Positions 9,689-18,442 of a DNA stretch of 64,000 bases are shown here, piece by piece (within the stretch, counting starts at the first letter, position 1; the number at the start of each line of letters is the position of its first letter). The translations under genes were made by a program, and so were the position numbers. The stretch comes from Marinobacterium ramblicola (GTDB lineage: Bacteria > Pseudomonadota > Gammaproteobacteria > Pseudomonadales > Balneatricaceae), in contig NZ_JAHREP010000015.1 of NCBI RefSeq assembly GCF_019084545.1, positions 1-64,000 on the forward strand. The letters are read 5' to 3'. The notes beneath the pieces are model-generated. The model did no database searches and was not told the DNA's origin. It was given only the letters and a program-made list of their open reading frames with translations.

Positions 9689-10308
9689 TGGCGACAGTTC
9701 TGACTCTGGCCGCCGACCTGGCCCTGCTGCTGAGCAGCGGCGCCAGCGCCCTTTGGGCCTGGCGTCTGCGCCACACCGGCAAGGATGAGCGCGCCCTGCT
9801 CAACGCCTGGGCCCTGAGCGCGCTGTTTATCCTGCTGGCGGTGCCCGCTCAGTACCTGCCCACTGACGGCACCGACCTGAGTGCGCTGCGCCGGATGGCG
9901 TTGAACCTGGCGGTCTACATTTCGCTGCCGTTGATGGCCACTGCCGTGTATGCCCTTGGCCGTCGCTGGTTTTGGTCCGGTGCGGGATGGGGACGTTGGC
10001 TGTTGGCGCTGTTTGCCGCCTTCGAACTCAGTCGGCAACTGGGCTTTGCCGACGAGTATCTGAAAGCGATGGCTGCGGCGACTGTCGTCGCATGCGCAGC
10101 CGGCAGTGTGTTACTGAAACAGCCCTTGGCGGCCACAGCCACAGCCCTGCTGGCCACAGCACTTGCCATTACCAGCCCGGCAGCACCGGACTGGGCCTAT
10201 GCATGGCCGAACCCGAGCCTGTTTCACGCCCTGAGCGCGCTGTCGCTGGCGACGATCACCGCCGCCCTGCACCGGTCGTTAGTCCCGGCTCGGGCAGACG
10301 CTCAATAA
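9688..10308 (+). CDS. multi-pass membrane protein of unknown function
   Basis: I do not recognise this 206-residue protein. It has about six hydrophobic segments (roughly 5-26, 42-58, 70-92, 104-118, 128-163, 180-198), short polar loops, and an alanine- and leucine-rich composition. Its ATG overlaps the hemL stop by one base (TGATG), so it is coupled to hemL. Its 3' end overlaps the convergent lpoP gene by 7 bp. Coding is supported by the tight coupling and third-position GC, not by a motif. Confidence 0.65.
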   Translation: MATVLTLAADLALLLSSGASALWAWRLRHTGKDERALLNAWALSALFILLAVPAQYLPTDGTDLSALRRMALNLAVYISLPLMATAVYALGRRWFWSGAGWGRWLLALFAAFELSRQLGFADEYLKAMAAATVVACAAGSVLLKQPLAATATALLATALAITSPAAPDWAYAWPNPSLFHALSALSLATITAALHRSLVPARADAQ

Positions 10309-10892
10309 CGGCTCGCTTCCTGCTGCGCCGCCCTGGCTCCCGCACTGTTCCCGGCATCGCTACGGATCAGCGCGATCAGACTCCACAGACGGCGCAGTTC
10401 GACAGGCTGACCGTTGGCCACATTCACCCCTTTCAACGCCACCTGCTCAGCCTGCATAAACTGACCGAGCCGGCGCTGCACGTCGGCCAGCTGGTAGTAC
10501 ACCTGCGGATCGCGCGGCGCGATGCGCAGCGCCCGCTCCAGGCTGCTCTGTGCCGCACGCAGATCGCCGCCCTGGGTGTTCTGGCTGGCTGAATCCAGCA
10601 ACGCCACAACCGCGGCATTGCGCGGTTCGCTGACCGGAATATCGCCCGGCTCCGGCGCCACATTGATCGAGCCGCTGTCCGGCAATGCCTCACGCTGAGG
10701 CCGGAACACCGGCACATCCTCGATCGGCTGTACACTGACACCGGGGCTCGGCTCCACCGACTCCAGGCTGCCTGGTGGCGGGGGTGTGGTGGGTTGCCGG
10801 TTACTGCGATCCTCAACCGGGGTTACATAAGGGTTGGGCCCGATACAACCGGCCAACAGCACTGCAGCCAGTACCAGCGCAATCTTTTTCAT
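10302..10892 (-). CDS. lpoP: TPR lipoprotein, probable PBP1b activator LpoP
   Basis: Outer-membrane-type lipoprotein: signal peptide followed by the lipobox LLAGC. After a proline-rich linker there is a C-terminal tetratricopeptide region (IAPRDPQVYYQLADVQRRLG, then a second helix pair). It lies directly downstream of the PBP1b gene on the same strand. In P. aeruginosa a TPR lipoprotein in this position, LpoP, activates PBP1b. The ATG at 10892 is chosen because it starts MKKIALVLAA and has TAGG 7 nt upstream; in-frame ATG/TTG codons up to 10919 would add nine residues. The role is inferred from architecture and position. Confidence 0.75.
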   Translation of the reverse strand: MKKIALVLAAVLLAGCIGPNPYVTPVEDRSNRQPTTPPPPGSLESVEPSPGVSVQPIEDVPVFRPQREALPDSGSINVAPEPGDIPVSEPRNAAVVALLDSASQNTQGGDLRAAQSSLERALRIAPRDPQVYYQLADVQRRLGQFMQAEQVALKGVNVANGQPVELRRLWSLIALIRSDAGNSAGARAAQQEASRY

Positions 10893-10919
10893 ATCCCTGC
10901 CTACACTCATCTGCATCAA

Positions 10920-13247
10920 TTACTGAAACCAACCACGGAACCAATCCAGCGGATTGCCGCCCCGCCTCATCTGCCCGCAATCCACGCTATCCCGGGGCAC
11001 GGTTCCGTTGATGAACGGTAGTTGCCGCGAGCCTTCACAACGCTGATCCGACAGCAGCCCGGTGGCATCGTCGATCCACACATATTCGACATTTTCCGGC
11101 CGGGTAGCGTAAAACGGCTCCGGATGCTCGCGGCGCATGTAGTCGGTCCATACCCTGAGCGCCCCACCGGAGCCGGTGAACGGCAACTTGGCATTATCAT
11201 CGCGCCCGACCCAGACTACGGCAAGGCGGTTACCGGTAAAACCGGCGAACCAGCTGTCACGCTGATCATTGGAGGTACCGGTCTTGCCGGCGATATTCAA
11301 GTTTTGCGGCAGTTGTGAGTAAGCGTATTGCGCCGTACCCTCGCGTGCCACCTCCTGCATCGCATACTGAATCAGGTGCACCAGCCCCGGTTCCACCTGC
11401 TGGCGCAGTGCAAAGGGGTAGCGCGACAGCTCCTGCCCCTGGGCATCGGTGACCGCCCGTATCGCCCGCAGCGGCACGCGAAAACCGTTGGCGGCCAGCG
11501 TCTGGTAGACCCCCGCCACCTCCAGCGGCGACAACGCCTGGGCACCGAGCAGCAGCGACGGATAGGGCTTCAGCTCGCGCTCCACGCCGAGCCGCTCGAG
11601 CATATCGATCACCTTGTCGACGCCGATGGTCAGCCCCAGTCGCGCCGTGGACTGGTTGAACGAGTGCGACAGCGAGTAGTGCAGCGGCACGTCGCCATGG
11701 CTGCGGTGATCGAAGTTATCCGGTGCCCAGATATCGCCGTTGGGCAGCTCCAGTTTGAACGCCTCGTCCTGCAACCGACTGGCCAGGGTATAGCCCTGCT
11801 CCAGTGCGGTCAGGTAGATCGCCGGCTTGACCAGCGAGCCGATCGGCCTTAACGCATCCAGTGCCCGGTTGAACCCTTCGTAGCGTGAGTCACGTCCGCC
11901 GATCACCGCCAGGATCTCGCCGGTTTGCGGGTCGGTAACCACCATGCTCGCTTCCAGCCCCTCGGCCGCCTTGCCGTAGCGCTTCTCGAGCTGCTCCAGC
12001 GTGGTGTTCTGGGCACGCTCCGCACGGGCCTGTACCAAGGGGTCCAGCGCGGTAAACACCCGCAACCCCTCGCTGCTCAGGTCCTCGTCGCGGTACTCCT
12101 GGCGCAGCTGCCGTTTGACCAGATCCAGATAGGCGGGATAGGCCCCCTTCTGCAGGCTGCGCTGCTCGACCACGCCCAGGGGTTCGGCTTTGGCCAACTC
12201 ATACACCTCGTCGCTGATCTGGCTCTGGTCACGCAGCAGGCGCAGCACCAGGTTGCGGCGATTCAGCGCCCGTTGCGGATGTCGGCGTGGGTCGTAATAG
12301 GAGGGCCCCTTGACCAGCCCGGCCAGCAACGCCACCTGCGCCAGGTCAAGCTCGGCTACGGGTCGACCGAAATAGTACTGGCTGCCCATGCCGAAACCGT
12401 GGATGGCACGCGCACCGGACTGACCCAGGTAAACCTCGTTCAGATAGGCCTCAAGGATCTCATCCTTGCTGTAGTGCAGATCGAGCAGCACCGCCATCGG
12501 CATCTCGAGCAGCTTGCGCGCCAGCGTACGCTCGTCGGTCAGGTAGAAGTTCTTGATCAGCTGCTGGGTCAGCGTGCTGCCGCCCTGCACGAAACGCCCG
12601 GCCCGGATGTTGACCCACATGGCGCGGGAGATCCCCTTCAACGAGATACCATGGTGGCTGTAGTAGTTGCGATCTTCCACCGCGATCAGTGCCGCCGGCA
12701 GCATCGGCGGCGCATCCTCAAGACGGATCAGGTCGCGGTCCTCATTGTCCTGGGGGTAGATGCCGCCAATCAGGATCGGCTCCATCCGCACCAGCGACAG
12801 TGAGCGCCCACTCTCATCGCGAATCCGCTCCAGCCCGGCACGACCGAAATCCAGCGTCATCCTGCGCGAGGGTTCGGCCCCGTCCGGGAAGGGAAAGCCG
12901 CGGGTAACCAGCTGGACGCGGCCGGCGTTCCACTGGGCACTGCCCGGCTGGCTGGCCGCGGATACCGTGCGGTAACCGAGCCCCTTGAGTTCGAGACGGA
13001 AATCCTCGGCGCTCAGCTGCTGTCCGGGATAGAGCTCAAGCGGGCGGGCATAGACCTTGGCCGGCAGCGCCCAGCGCTTGCCCTCGAACTTGTCGCGGAC
13101 CTGGGCATCCAGGTAGATCAAGCCCACGGCCGCGATCACCGTCAGCACCAGCAACAGTTTCAACAGCGGCCCCAACAGCGCCCTGAACCAGGATCTGGAA
13201 GCCTTGCGACTGCGGCTGTTTCTACGGCTATTTCTCTTTTTACTCAT
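10920..13247 (-). CDS. mrcB: bifunctional penicillin-binding protein 1b
   Basis: Class A PBP that polymerises glycan strands and cross-links them in the periplasm. The chosen start gives 775 residues: a basic cytosolic tail, one TM segment (about residues 22-45), a UB2H domain (KVYARPLELYPGQ), the GT51 glycosyltransferase (EDRNYYSHHGISLKGISRA and GGSTLTQQL), then the transpeptidase with SxxK serine in IGSLVKPA, SFN in SHSFNQS, and KTG in GKTGTSND. An open frame extends 49 codons further, but that extension has no similarity I recognise, and MSKKRNSRR is a normal PBP1b N-terminus. The lipoprotein gene follows within 27 bp. Confidence 0.95.
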   Translation of the reverse strand: MSKKRNSRRNSRSRKASRSWFRALLGPLLKLLLVLTVIAAVGLIYLDAQVRDKFEGKRWALPAKVYARPLELYPGQQLSAEDFRLELKGLGYRTVSAASQPGSAQWNAGRVQLVTRGFPFPDGAEPSRRMTLDFGRAGLERIRDESGRSLSLVRMEPILIGGIYPQDNEDRDLIRLEDAPPMLPAALIAVEDRNYYSHHGISLKGISRAMWVNIRAGRFVQGGSTLTQQLIKNFYLTDERTLARKLLEMPMAVLLDLHYSKDEILEAYLNEVYLGQSGARAIHGFGMGSQYYFGRPVAELDLAQVALLAGLVKGPSYYDPRRHPQRALNRRNLVLRLLRDQSQISDEVYELAKAEPLGVVEQRSLQKGAYPAYLDLVKRQLRQEYRDEDLSSEGLRVFTALDPLVQARAERAQNTTLEQLEKRYGKAAEGLEASMVVTDPQTGEILAVIGGRDSRYEGFNRALDALRPIGSLVKPAIYLTALEQGYTLASRLQDEAFKLELPNGDIWAPDNFDHRSHGDVPLHYSLSHSFNQSTARLGLTIGVDKVIDMLERLGVERELKPYPSLLLGAQALSPLEVAGVYQTLAANGFRVPLRAIRAVTDAQGQELSRYPFALRQQVEPGLVHLIQYAMQEVAREGTAQYAYSQLPQNLNIAGKTGTSNDQRDSWFAGFTGNRLAVVWVGRDDNAKLPFTGSGGALRVWTDYMRREHPEPFYATRPENVEYVWIDDATGLLSDQRCEGSRQLPFINGTVPRDSVDCGQMRRGGNPLDWFRGWFQ

Positions 13248-13253
13248 CGGTTC

Positions 13254-13261
13254 AGTATAAT
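13254..13261. promoter_or_regulatory. overlapping divergent -10 boxes
   Basis: TATAAT (13256-13261, plus) and TATACT (rc, 13254-13259, minus) overlap in the 25-bp gap between mrcB and the AAA/APH gene. The -35 regions are weak on both sides. A shared divergent promoter is plausible but unproven. Confidence 0.35.
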
Positions 13262-13272
13262 CCGGAGCTTTA

Positions 13273-14817
13273 GTGACAGAATGCGCGCCCATGGTACCAG
13301 AACTGATCGAACGCTTGTGCCTGGCTGAACAGTATCCACACCCGGTTTCCAACATCGAGGTGATCGAGACACACATCTCCTGGCTGCTGCTCACCGGCGA
13401 CTATGCGTACAAAATCAAGAAACCGGTCGATTTCGGCTTTCTCGACTTCACCACGCTCGACAAGCGGCGTTACTGCTGCGAGGAGGAGCTGCGCCTGAAC
13501 CAGCGTCTGGCGCCGGACATCTACGAGGCAGTGGTCCCGATCAGCGGCAGCGAAAGCTCGCCGCATCTGGGTGACGACTCGGCCCCGATCGAATACGCGG
13601 TGCGCATGCGCCAGTTCGAATCGGGCCAGCGTCTTGACCAGCTGCTTGAACGCCACCAGTTCCAGGCCGAATGGATCGATCTCCTCGCCGCGCAGATCGC
13701 CCACTTCCACAAACGTATTCCGTTCGTCTCCCCCGACAGCCCCTGGGGCGAGCCTGACACCATCGCCGGGGTGGTATTCGACAACTACCACCATATCAAC
13801 CGGGAGCTGCTGGAATCCGAGGATGTGGCACTACTGGACCAGCTGGAAGCCTATACCCGCCAACAGTTCGAGGCCCTGCGTGAGACGATGATCGCGCGCA
13901 AGCGCACCGGACGCGTGCGCGAGTGCCATGGCGATCTCCACCTGGGCAATGTGACGCTCTATCACGACCAGCTGCGCCTGTTCGACTGTATCGAATTCAA
14001 CCTCCAGTTCCGCTGGATAGACACCATTTGTGATCTGGCGTTCCTGCTCATGGACCTGGAAGCCAACGGACAGTTCCGTTGGGCCAACCGCCTGTTGAAC
14101 CTTTACCTGGAGCTCAGCGGCGATTATGAAGGTCTGGTGCTGCTCAATTTCTACAAATCCTACCGCTCGATGGTGCGCGCCAAGGTGGCGATGCTCGGCG
14201 ACAAGCCCGACGTCAACACCTTCCGCCACTATCTGCAGCTGACCAAGCGCTACTGCACACCAAAACCGCCTTTCCTTTTGCTGATGCACGGCGTCAGCGG
14301 CACCGGCAAGAGTTATCTGAGCAAGCGCCTGTTCGAAGCGATGGGGGCCGTACGCATCCGCTCCGACGTGGAGCGCAAACGGATCTACCGCAGTGCATCG
14401 CGTAGCGAAAAACTCGAGCTATACGGTTCGGACATGAACCTGCGCACCTTCAACCGGCTACTGGACACCACTCGGCTGATGCTGAGGGCCGGCGTCAGTG
14501 TCGTTGTCGATGCCACCTTCATCCGCAAACGCGGGCGTCACCTGTTCCGCCAAATGTCCGAGCGGGAGAAGGTGCCGATGCGGATCATCAGCTGCCACTG
14601 CGATCAGAAGCTGATCGAGGCACGCCTCAAGCGCCGTAGCGAGGAGGGCAACGACCCATCGGATGCCGATATCGAGGTGATGCGGCACCAGCTGTCGATT
14701 CTTCAGCCGATCACCGCCGAGGAGCAGCTGCTGATGCTCGAGGTCGACACCCGCGACGATGAGGCGATAGAACAGCTGCTGTCGCAGTTGCGTGCACAGA
14801 AGTTGATGGACGACTAG
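13273..14817 (+). CDS. aminoglycoside-phosphotransferase-like / AAA kinase fusion protein
   Basis: A 514-residue two-domain cytosolic protein of the COG2187-COG0645 type. Residues 1-335 are APH/choline-kinase-like, with a Brenner-type catalytic segment CHGDLHLGNVTL and the metal-binding LFDCIEFN. Residues 336-514 are a P-loop kinase with Walker A GVSGTGKS and a downstream VVDATFIRKR. The substrate is unknown; despite the family name there is no evidence of antibiotic resistance. The GTG start has GGAG 5 nt upstream, while ATG 13291 is an alternative that fits better with a -10 box at 13256. It diverges from mrcB, as in Pseudomonas. Confidence 0.88.
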   Translation: MTECAPMVPELIERLCLAEQYPHPVSNIEVIETHISWLLLTGDYAYKIKKPVDFGFLDFTTLDKRRYCCEEELRLNQRLAPDIYEAVVPISGSESSPHLGDDSAPIEYAVRMRQFESGQRLDQLLERHQFQAEWIDLLAAQIAHFHKRIPFVSPDSPWGEPDTIAGVVFDNYHHINRELLESEDVALLDQLEAYTRQQFEALRETMIARKRTGRVRECHGDLHLGNVTLYHDQLRLFDCIEFNLQFRWIDTICDLAFLLMDLEANGQFRWANRLLNLYLELSGDYEGLVLLNFYKSYRSMVRAKVAMLGDKPDVNTFRHYLQLTKRYCTPKPPFLLLMHGVSGTGKSYLSKRLFEAMGAVRIRSDVERKRIYRSASRSEKLELYGSDMNLRTFNRLLDTTRLMLRAGVSVVVDATFIRKRGRHLFRQMSEREKVPMRIISCHCDQKLIEARLKRRSEEGNDPSDADIEVMRHQLSILQPITAEEQLLMLEVDTRDDEAIEQLLSQLRAQKLMDD

Positions 14818-14830
14818 ATCGGTGCGCCGG

Positions 14831-15607
14831 CTAGCACTCGCCGCCGGCGATACTGGTGAACAGGCCAAGACCATCCCGCGTTCGATAACGCTCGATCGGC
14901 ACCGAGAACAGCTCGCTCAGTCGTTCGGGACGCATCACCTTTTCGGTGGCGCCCTGCTCGAGCAGTTTCCCGTCCCCTACCAGTAACAGGGTATCGCTGT
15001 AACGCGCCGCCAGATTGAGGTCATGCAACACCAGCAGAATGGCATGCCCCTCCTGCCGCGCCAGCGTTCTGAGCAGTGCCAGGGCCTGGTGCTGATGGCG
15101 CAGATCGAGCGCCGCCAGCGGCTCGTCCAGCAGGACCACCGAAGGTTCACACCCCCTCTGCACCAGCACGCGTGCCAGTTGCGTTCGCTGCGCCTCGCCG
15201 CCGGACAGACTCAGATAGTTGCGCTCGAGCAGATGCTGCAGATCCAGCGCAGTCGCCAGGTTGTCGATTCTCTGCTCCAGCACAGGCAGGGGTAGATCCA
15301 GCGGGTAGCCACCCATCGCAATCACATCACGCACGCTGAACGCGAAGTCGAGCGGCTGCCGCTGCAGCATAACCGCCAGATGCCGCGCACGCTCCTTGAG
15401 CGTGAAGTGCGCCAGCGCTCGCCCTTTAAGCATCAGTTCGCCCGAGCTGGGTGACAGCATACCGCTTAGCAACGCAACCAGCGTCGACTTGCCTGCCCCA
15501 TTGGGTCCCAGTACGCCACAGAGTTCACCGCCGCTCAGGTGTAGATCGAATGGCTGCAGTCGGCGTGATGCGGTGCGATCATGGGCCAGCCCCAACGCCT
15601 CAAGCAT
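14831..15607 (-). CDS. hmuV: haem-type ABC transporter ATP-binding protein
   Basis: Cytosolic ATPase of a FecCD-class importer. It has Walker A GPNGAGKST, the Q-loop region VMLQRQ, the ABC signature LSGGEAQRTQLARVL and Walker B VVLLDEPLAALD. LSGGE followed by QRTQLARVL is typical of the HmuV/PhuV haem group rather than siderophore ATPases. I chose ATG 15607, with GGGGG 5 nt upstream, over the in-frame GTG at 15613. It overlaps the permease stop by 8 bp. No haem-binding protein, HmuS or TonB receptor gene is adjacent. Confidence 0.85.
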   Translation of the reverse strand: MLEALGLAHDRTASRRLQPFDLHLSGGELCGVLGPNGAGKSTLVALLSGMLSPSSGELMLKGRALAHFTLKERARHLAVMLQRQPLDFAFSVRDVIAMGGYPLDLPLPVLEQRIDNLATALDLQHLLERNYLSLSGGEAQRTQLARVLVQRGCEPSVVLLDEPLAALDLRHQHQALALLRTLARQEGHAILLVLHDLNLAARYSDTLLLVGDGKLLEQGATEKVMRPERLSELFSVPIERYRTRDGLGLFTSIAGGEC

Positions 15608-16616
15608 CGACACCCCCTGTACGCAGTCGGTAAACCAGTATCGAGAGGAAAAACGGACCTCCGATCAGTGCGGTCAAAATCCCCACCGGCAGCTCGGCAG
15701 GACTGACCAGCACGCGCGAGAGCAGATCGGCCAGGGCCATGAACAGAGCGCCCAGCAGGGCGCAGTGGAGTAACAGGTGGCGGTTATCCGGCCCGCAGAG
15801 CAGGCGCATCAGATGCGGCACGATCAGGCCGACAAAGCTGATCAAGCCGCCGAACGCCACCACCGCGCCAACGCCGAGCGCGCACAGCAACACCAGACGG
15901 CGCTGCAGGCTCTGCACATCGACCCCAAGCAGCTGCGCCTGGGAAACACCCAGCAACAGCAGGTTCAGCTCACGCCCCTCGCGGGCCAGCAGCAGCAACA
16001 CCGGAAGCGCTACCGCCATCAACACCAGCACCGGCATCCAGCCATCGGCACTGAGATTGCCCAACAGCCAGAAGCTGGCCTGGCGCAGGGTCTGGCTGTC
16101 GGACAGGTATTTCAGCCCGCCGATACCGGCGATGGCGATGGCATTGATCGCCATACCGGTTAGCAGCAAGGTGGTCACCGAGATACCGGACAGGGTACGG
16201 GACAGGCGCACCACCAGTAGTGTCGAGGCCAGCCCGCCGACGAAAGCGGCAAGCGGCAACAGCAACGCATCCAGCCGGTGTTCGAGCAACCACCCACCAA
16301 AGAGCACCATCAGTGTCACCACCGCCAGCGACGCCCCGGCCGACACCCCGATCAGGGAAGGATCTGCCAACGGGTTGCGAAACAGCGCCTGCGCCGCCGC
16401 TCCGGTGGTGGCCAGCAACGCACCGGCGAACAGGCTCAACAGCAGCCGCGGCAGGCGCAACTGGTACAGCACCCGCCCCTGATCGCCGAGCGGATCCAGC
16501 CAGGCCTGCGGGCCGAGCTCCAGTGCGCCGTAGTTGAGGCTGAACAGGGAGACCAGAAGCAGCGCCAGGATCAGCAGCAGCCGGACGCTGGCCGGGGACA
16601 GGCGGGTAACGGGCAA
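15600..16616 (-). CDS. hmuU: FecCD-family ABC permease, haem type
   Basis: Inner-membrane permease with about ten hydrophobic segments. FecCD signatures include NPLADPSLIGVSAGASLA near residue 90 and the ATPase-coupling GGLISFVGLIVPHLMRLL near 260. The start is taken as TTG 16616, which has GGAGAG five bases upstream and gives 338 residues. An in-frame TTG at 16640 would lie almost on the transcription start predicted from the TATAAT at 16647. It is paired with hmuV; haem as substrate is inferred from the ATPase. Confidence 0.87.
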   Translation of the reverse strand: MPVTRLSPASVRLLLILALLLVSLFSLNYGALELGPQAWLDPLGDQGRVLYQLRLPRLLLSLFAGALLATTGAAAQALFRNPLADPSLIGVSAGASLAVVTLMVLFGGWLLEHRLDALLLPLAAFVGGLASTLLVVRLSRTLSGISVTTLLLTGMAINAIAIAGIGGLKYLSDSQTLRQASFWLLGNLSADGWMPVLVLMAVALPVLLLLAREGRELNLLLLGVSQAQLLGVDVQSLQRRLVLLCALGVGAVVAFGGLISFVGLIVPHLMRLLCGPDNRHLLLHCALLGALFMALADLLSRVLVSPAELPVGILTALIGGPFFLSILVYRLRTGGVDA

Positions 16617-16646
16617 ATAAACTCTCCAGCCGGAAATCAAAGCGCT

Positions 16647-16674
16647 ATTATAGGCAGCCGCTATGTTAAACCAA
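16647..16674 (-). promoter_or_regulatory. probable hmuU promoter
   Basis: On the minus strand there is a -10 TATAAT (16647-16652) preceded at 16 bp by TTGGTT (16669-16674). The -35-like element lies inside a perfect 14-bp tandem repeat. No convincing Fur box is visible. Confidence 0.5.
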
Positions 16675-16690
16675 CAATGTTAAACCAACA
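16663..16690. repeat. 14-bp tandem direct repeat in the hmuU/Rieske divergent gap
   Basis: ATGTTAAACCAACA occurs twice with no spacing (16663-16676 and 16677-16690). It sits over the -35 region of the hmuU promoter and just before the Rieske start, so it may be either an operator pair or a recent slippage duplication. Confidence 0.85.
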
Positions 16691-16702
16691 GCGACCGAAG
16701 CG

Positions 16703-17023
16703 ATGCGACAGCTGCTCTGCCTGCTCAACGACCTGCCCGACGGCGAAGGCCGGGGGTTCGAGATAGACCACCATGCACTGCTGGCGATACGCCGCGGCGA
16801 AAGGGTCTTTGTCTACCGCAACAACTGCCCTCACCGCGGTATCCGCCTGGAGTGGCAACCGGACCAGTTCCTCGATTACGAGAAGCAGTACATTCAGTGC
16901 TCCACCCACGGCGCCCTGTTCACCATCGAGCAGGGCGAGTGCATCGCCGGCCCCTGCCCCGGCGAGATGCTGACATCCATCCGCTGCGAGGTGAACGAGG
17001 GCCGGGTCATGATCGAGCTTTAG
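16703..17023 (+). CDS. small Rieske [2Fe-2S] protein
   Basis: A 106-residue single-domain Rieske protein, ferredoxin-like. The cluster ligands are complete: C42-x-H44 in NCPHRG and C66-x-x-H69 in QCSTHG. There is no membrane segment or signal peptide, so it is cytosolic. Such proteins serve as electron carriers for oxygenases or reductases, but no oxygenase gene lies nearby and the partner is unknown. Its stop overlaps the convergent aminotransferase by 4 bp. Confidence 0.88.
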   Translation: MRQLLCLLNDLPDGEGRGFEIDHHALLAIRRGERVFVYRNNCPHRGIRLEWQPDQFLDYEKQYIQCSTHGALFTIEQGECIAGPCPGEMLTSIRCEVNEGRVMIEL

Positions 17024-18195
17024 TGTCGGCCACGCTTGGCCAGACGCTCCAGCGCCAGCTCTATCCTGTCCAGCCCCGTGGTGTAGGAGAAGCGCACGTA
17101 GCGCTGGGCGTCGAAGCGGGAGAAGTCGGCCCCCGGCGTGGCAGCAACCTTGTCCTCCTCCAGCAGCGACCAGCACCAGTCGTAACTGCTGTCGGTCAGA
17201 TGGCTTGCATCGGCATAGACATAGAACGCCCCTTCCGGCGGACGGTGAATACCGAAACCCAACTCGCGCAACCCCGATACCAGCAGGTCACGGCGCTGGC
17301 CGAACTCGGCCCGACGCGCCTCGAACAGTTCGATCGACTCCGGCTCGAACGCCGCCAACGCCGCATACTGCGACAGGGTCGGCGGCGAGATGAACAGGTT
17401 CTGCGCAATCTTCTCCATCTCCGCTACCGCATCGGCGGGACCGACCAGCCACCCCAGGCGCCATCCGGTCATGCCGAAATACTTGGAGAAGCTGTTCATC
17501 ACCAGCGCACGGTCGTCGAGCGACAATACCGTCTCGGCATCGAAGCCATAGGTCAGACCGTGGTACAGCTCATCGACGATCAGCTCGCCGCCCAGCTCTC
17601 GCACCACGGCAGCGATCGCCGCCATCTCCTCGGGCGGCACCACGGCGCCGGTGGGGTTGGCAGGAGACGCCAGCAGCACGCCGGCAGTTTCCGGCTGCCA
17701 GTGCTCTCGCACCAGCTCGGCGGTCAGTTGGAAATTGGTCGTCTCGTCAACCCGCACCCTCTGGGCACGCGCCTCCAACAGCCGCAGAAACTGAGGGTTA
17801 CAGGGGTAGCCGGGGTCCGCCATCATAAAGCTGCGCCCCTGTTCGGCCAGCAGCGCGAAGGCCAGCAGCAGACCACCGGAGGCCCCCGGCGTCACCAGCA
17901 CCCGTTCGGGGCCGATATCGACGCCATATCGCTCGCCATAGAACTGTGCGATGCGCTGGCGTAATTGGGCGATCCCACCGGCAGGCGTGTACTGGATCAG
18001 GCCCTTATCGAGCGCCGCTCGGGCCGCTGCCTGCACCGCCGGTGCCGTCTTGAAATCGGGCTCACCCGCTTCCATATGCACCACATCGAAGCCCTGATCA
18101 TCCAGCTCTCGCGCCCGCTTGAGCAGATCCATTACCTTGAATGAATCGATCGCCCGCGCCCGGGCGCTCCAGTTTTCCACACTCACAACGACCAT
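17020..18195 (-). CDS. class I/II PLP-dependent aminotransferase
   Basis: A fold-type I aminotransferase of 391 residues. The PLP lysine is K238 in NSFSKYFGMTGWRLGW. SPANPTGAV (about residues 177-185) and the IVDELYHGL segment (206-214) are the usual cofactor and substrate motifs. The substrate is not decidable; relatives act on aspartate, aromatic or branched amino acids. The open frame runs to 18471, but that extension overlaps dksA and lacks homology. ATG 18195 is adjacent to AGGGG, so GTG 18186, nine bases further on, could be the true start. A TATAAT box (rc at 18217-18222) lies upstream. Confidence 0.9.
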   Translation of the reverse strand: MVVVSVENWSARARAIDSFKVMDLLKRARELDDQGFDVVHMEAGEPDFKTAPAVQAAARAALDKGLIQYTPAGGIAQLRQRIAQFYGERYGVDIGPERVLVTPGASGGLLLAFALLAEQGRSFMMADPGYPCNPQFLRLLEARAQRVRVDETTNFQLTAELVREHWQPETAGVLLASPANPTGAVVPPEEMAAIAAVVRELGGELIVDELYHGLTYGFDAETVLSLDDRALVMNSFSKYFGMTGWRLGWLVGPADAVAEMEKIAQNLFISPPTLSQYAALAAFEPESIELFEARRAEFGQRRDLLVSGLRELGFGIHRPPEGAFYVYADASHLTDSSYDWCWSLLEEDKVAATPGADFSRFDAQRYVRFSYTTGLDRIELALERLAKRGRH

Positions 18196-18442
18196 CCCCT
18201 GAAAAGTTAACGCAGGATTATACCGCGCCAATACTGCACCGTCCTTGTGCACTAAGGCTACACTGTGTTGCCGAGTGTAAGGAAAGTGAGCAAAACGCTT
18301 GATCAGGTCTAGCCTAAAGGGAAGGCTTCTGGTAATTTCACCGGCTTTTGAGATACCGCGCTTTTTGCGGTAGCTATTTAAGGATCGAGGCCCGGCACCG
18401 GGAAAGTCCCGCGCCGCCGGCCCTAGATGTGAGGCTGCGCCA

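Noticed and set aside
16647-16702. Fur box in front of hmuU.
   Set aside because: The tandem repeat does not resemble GATAATGATAATCATTATC, and no acceptable match was found nearby.
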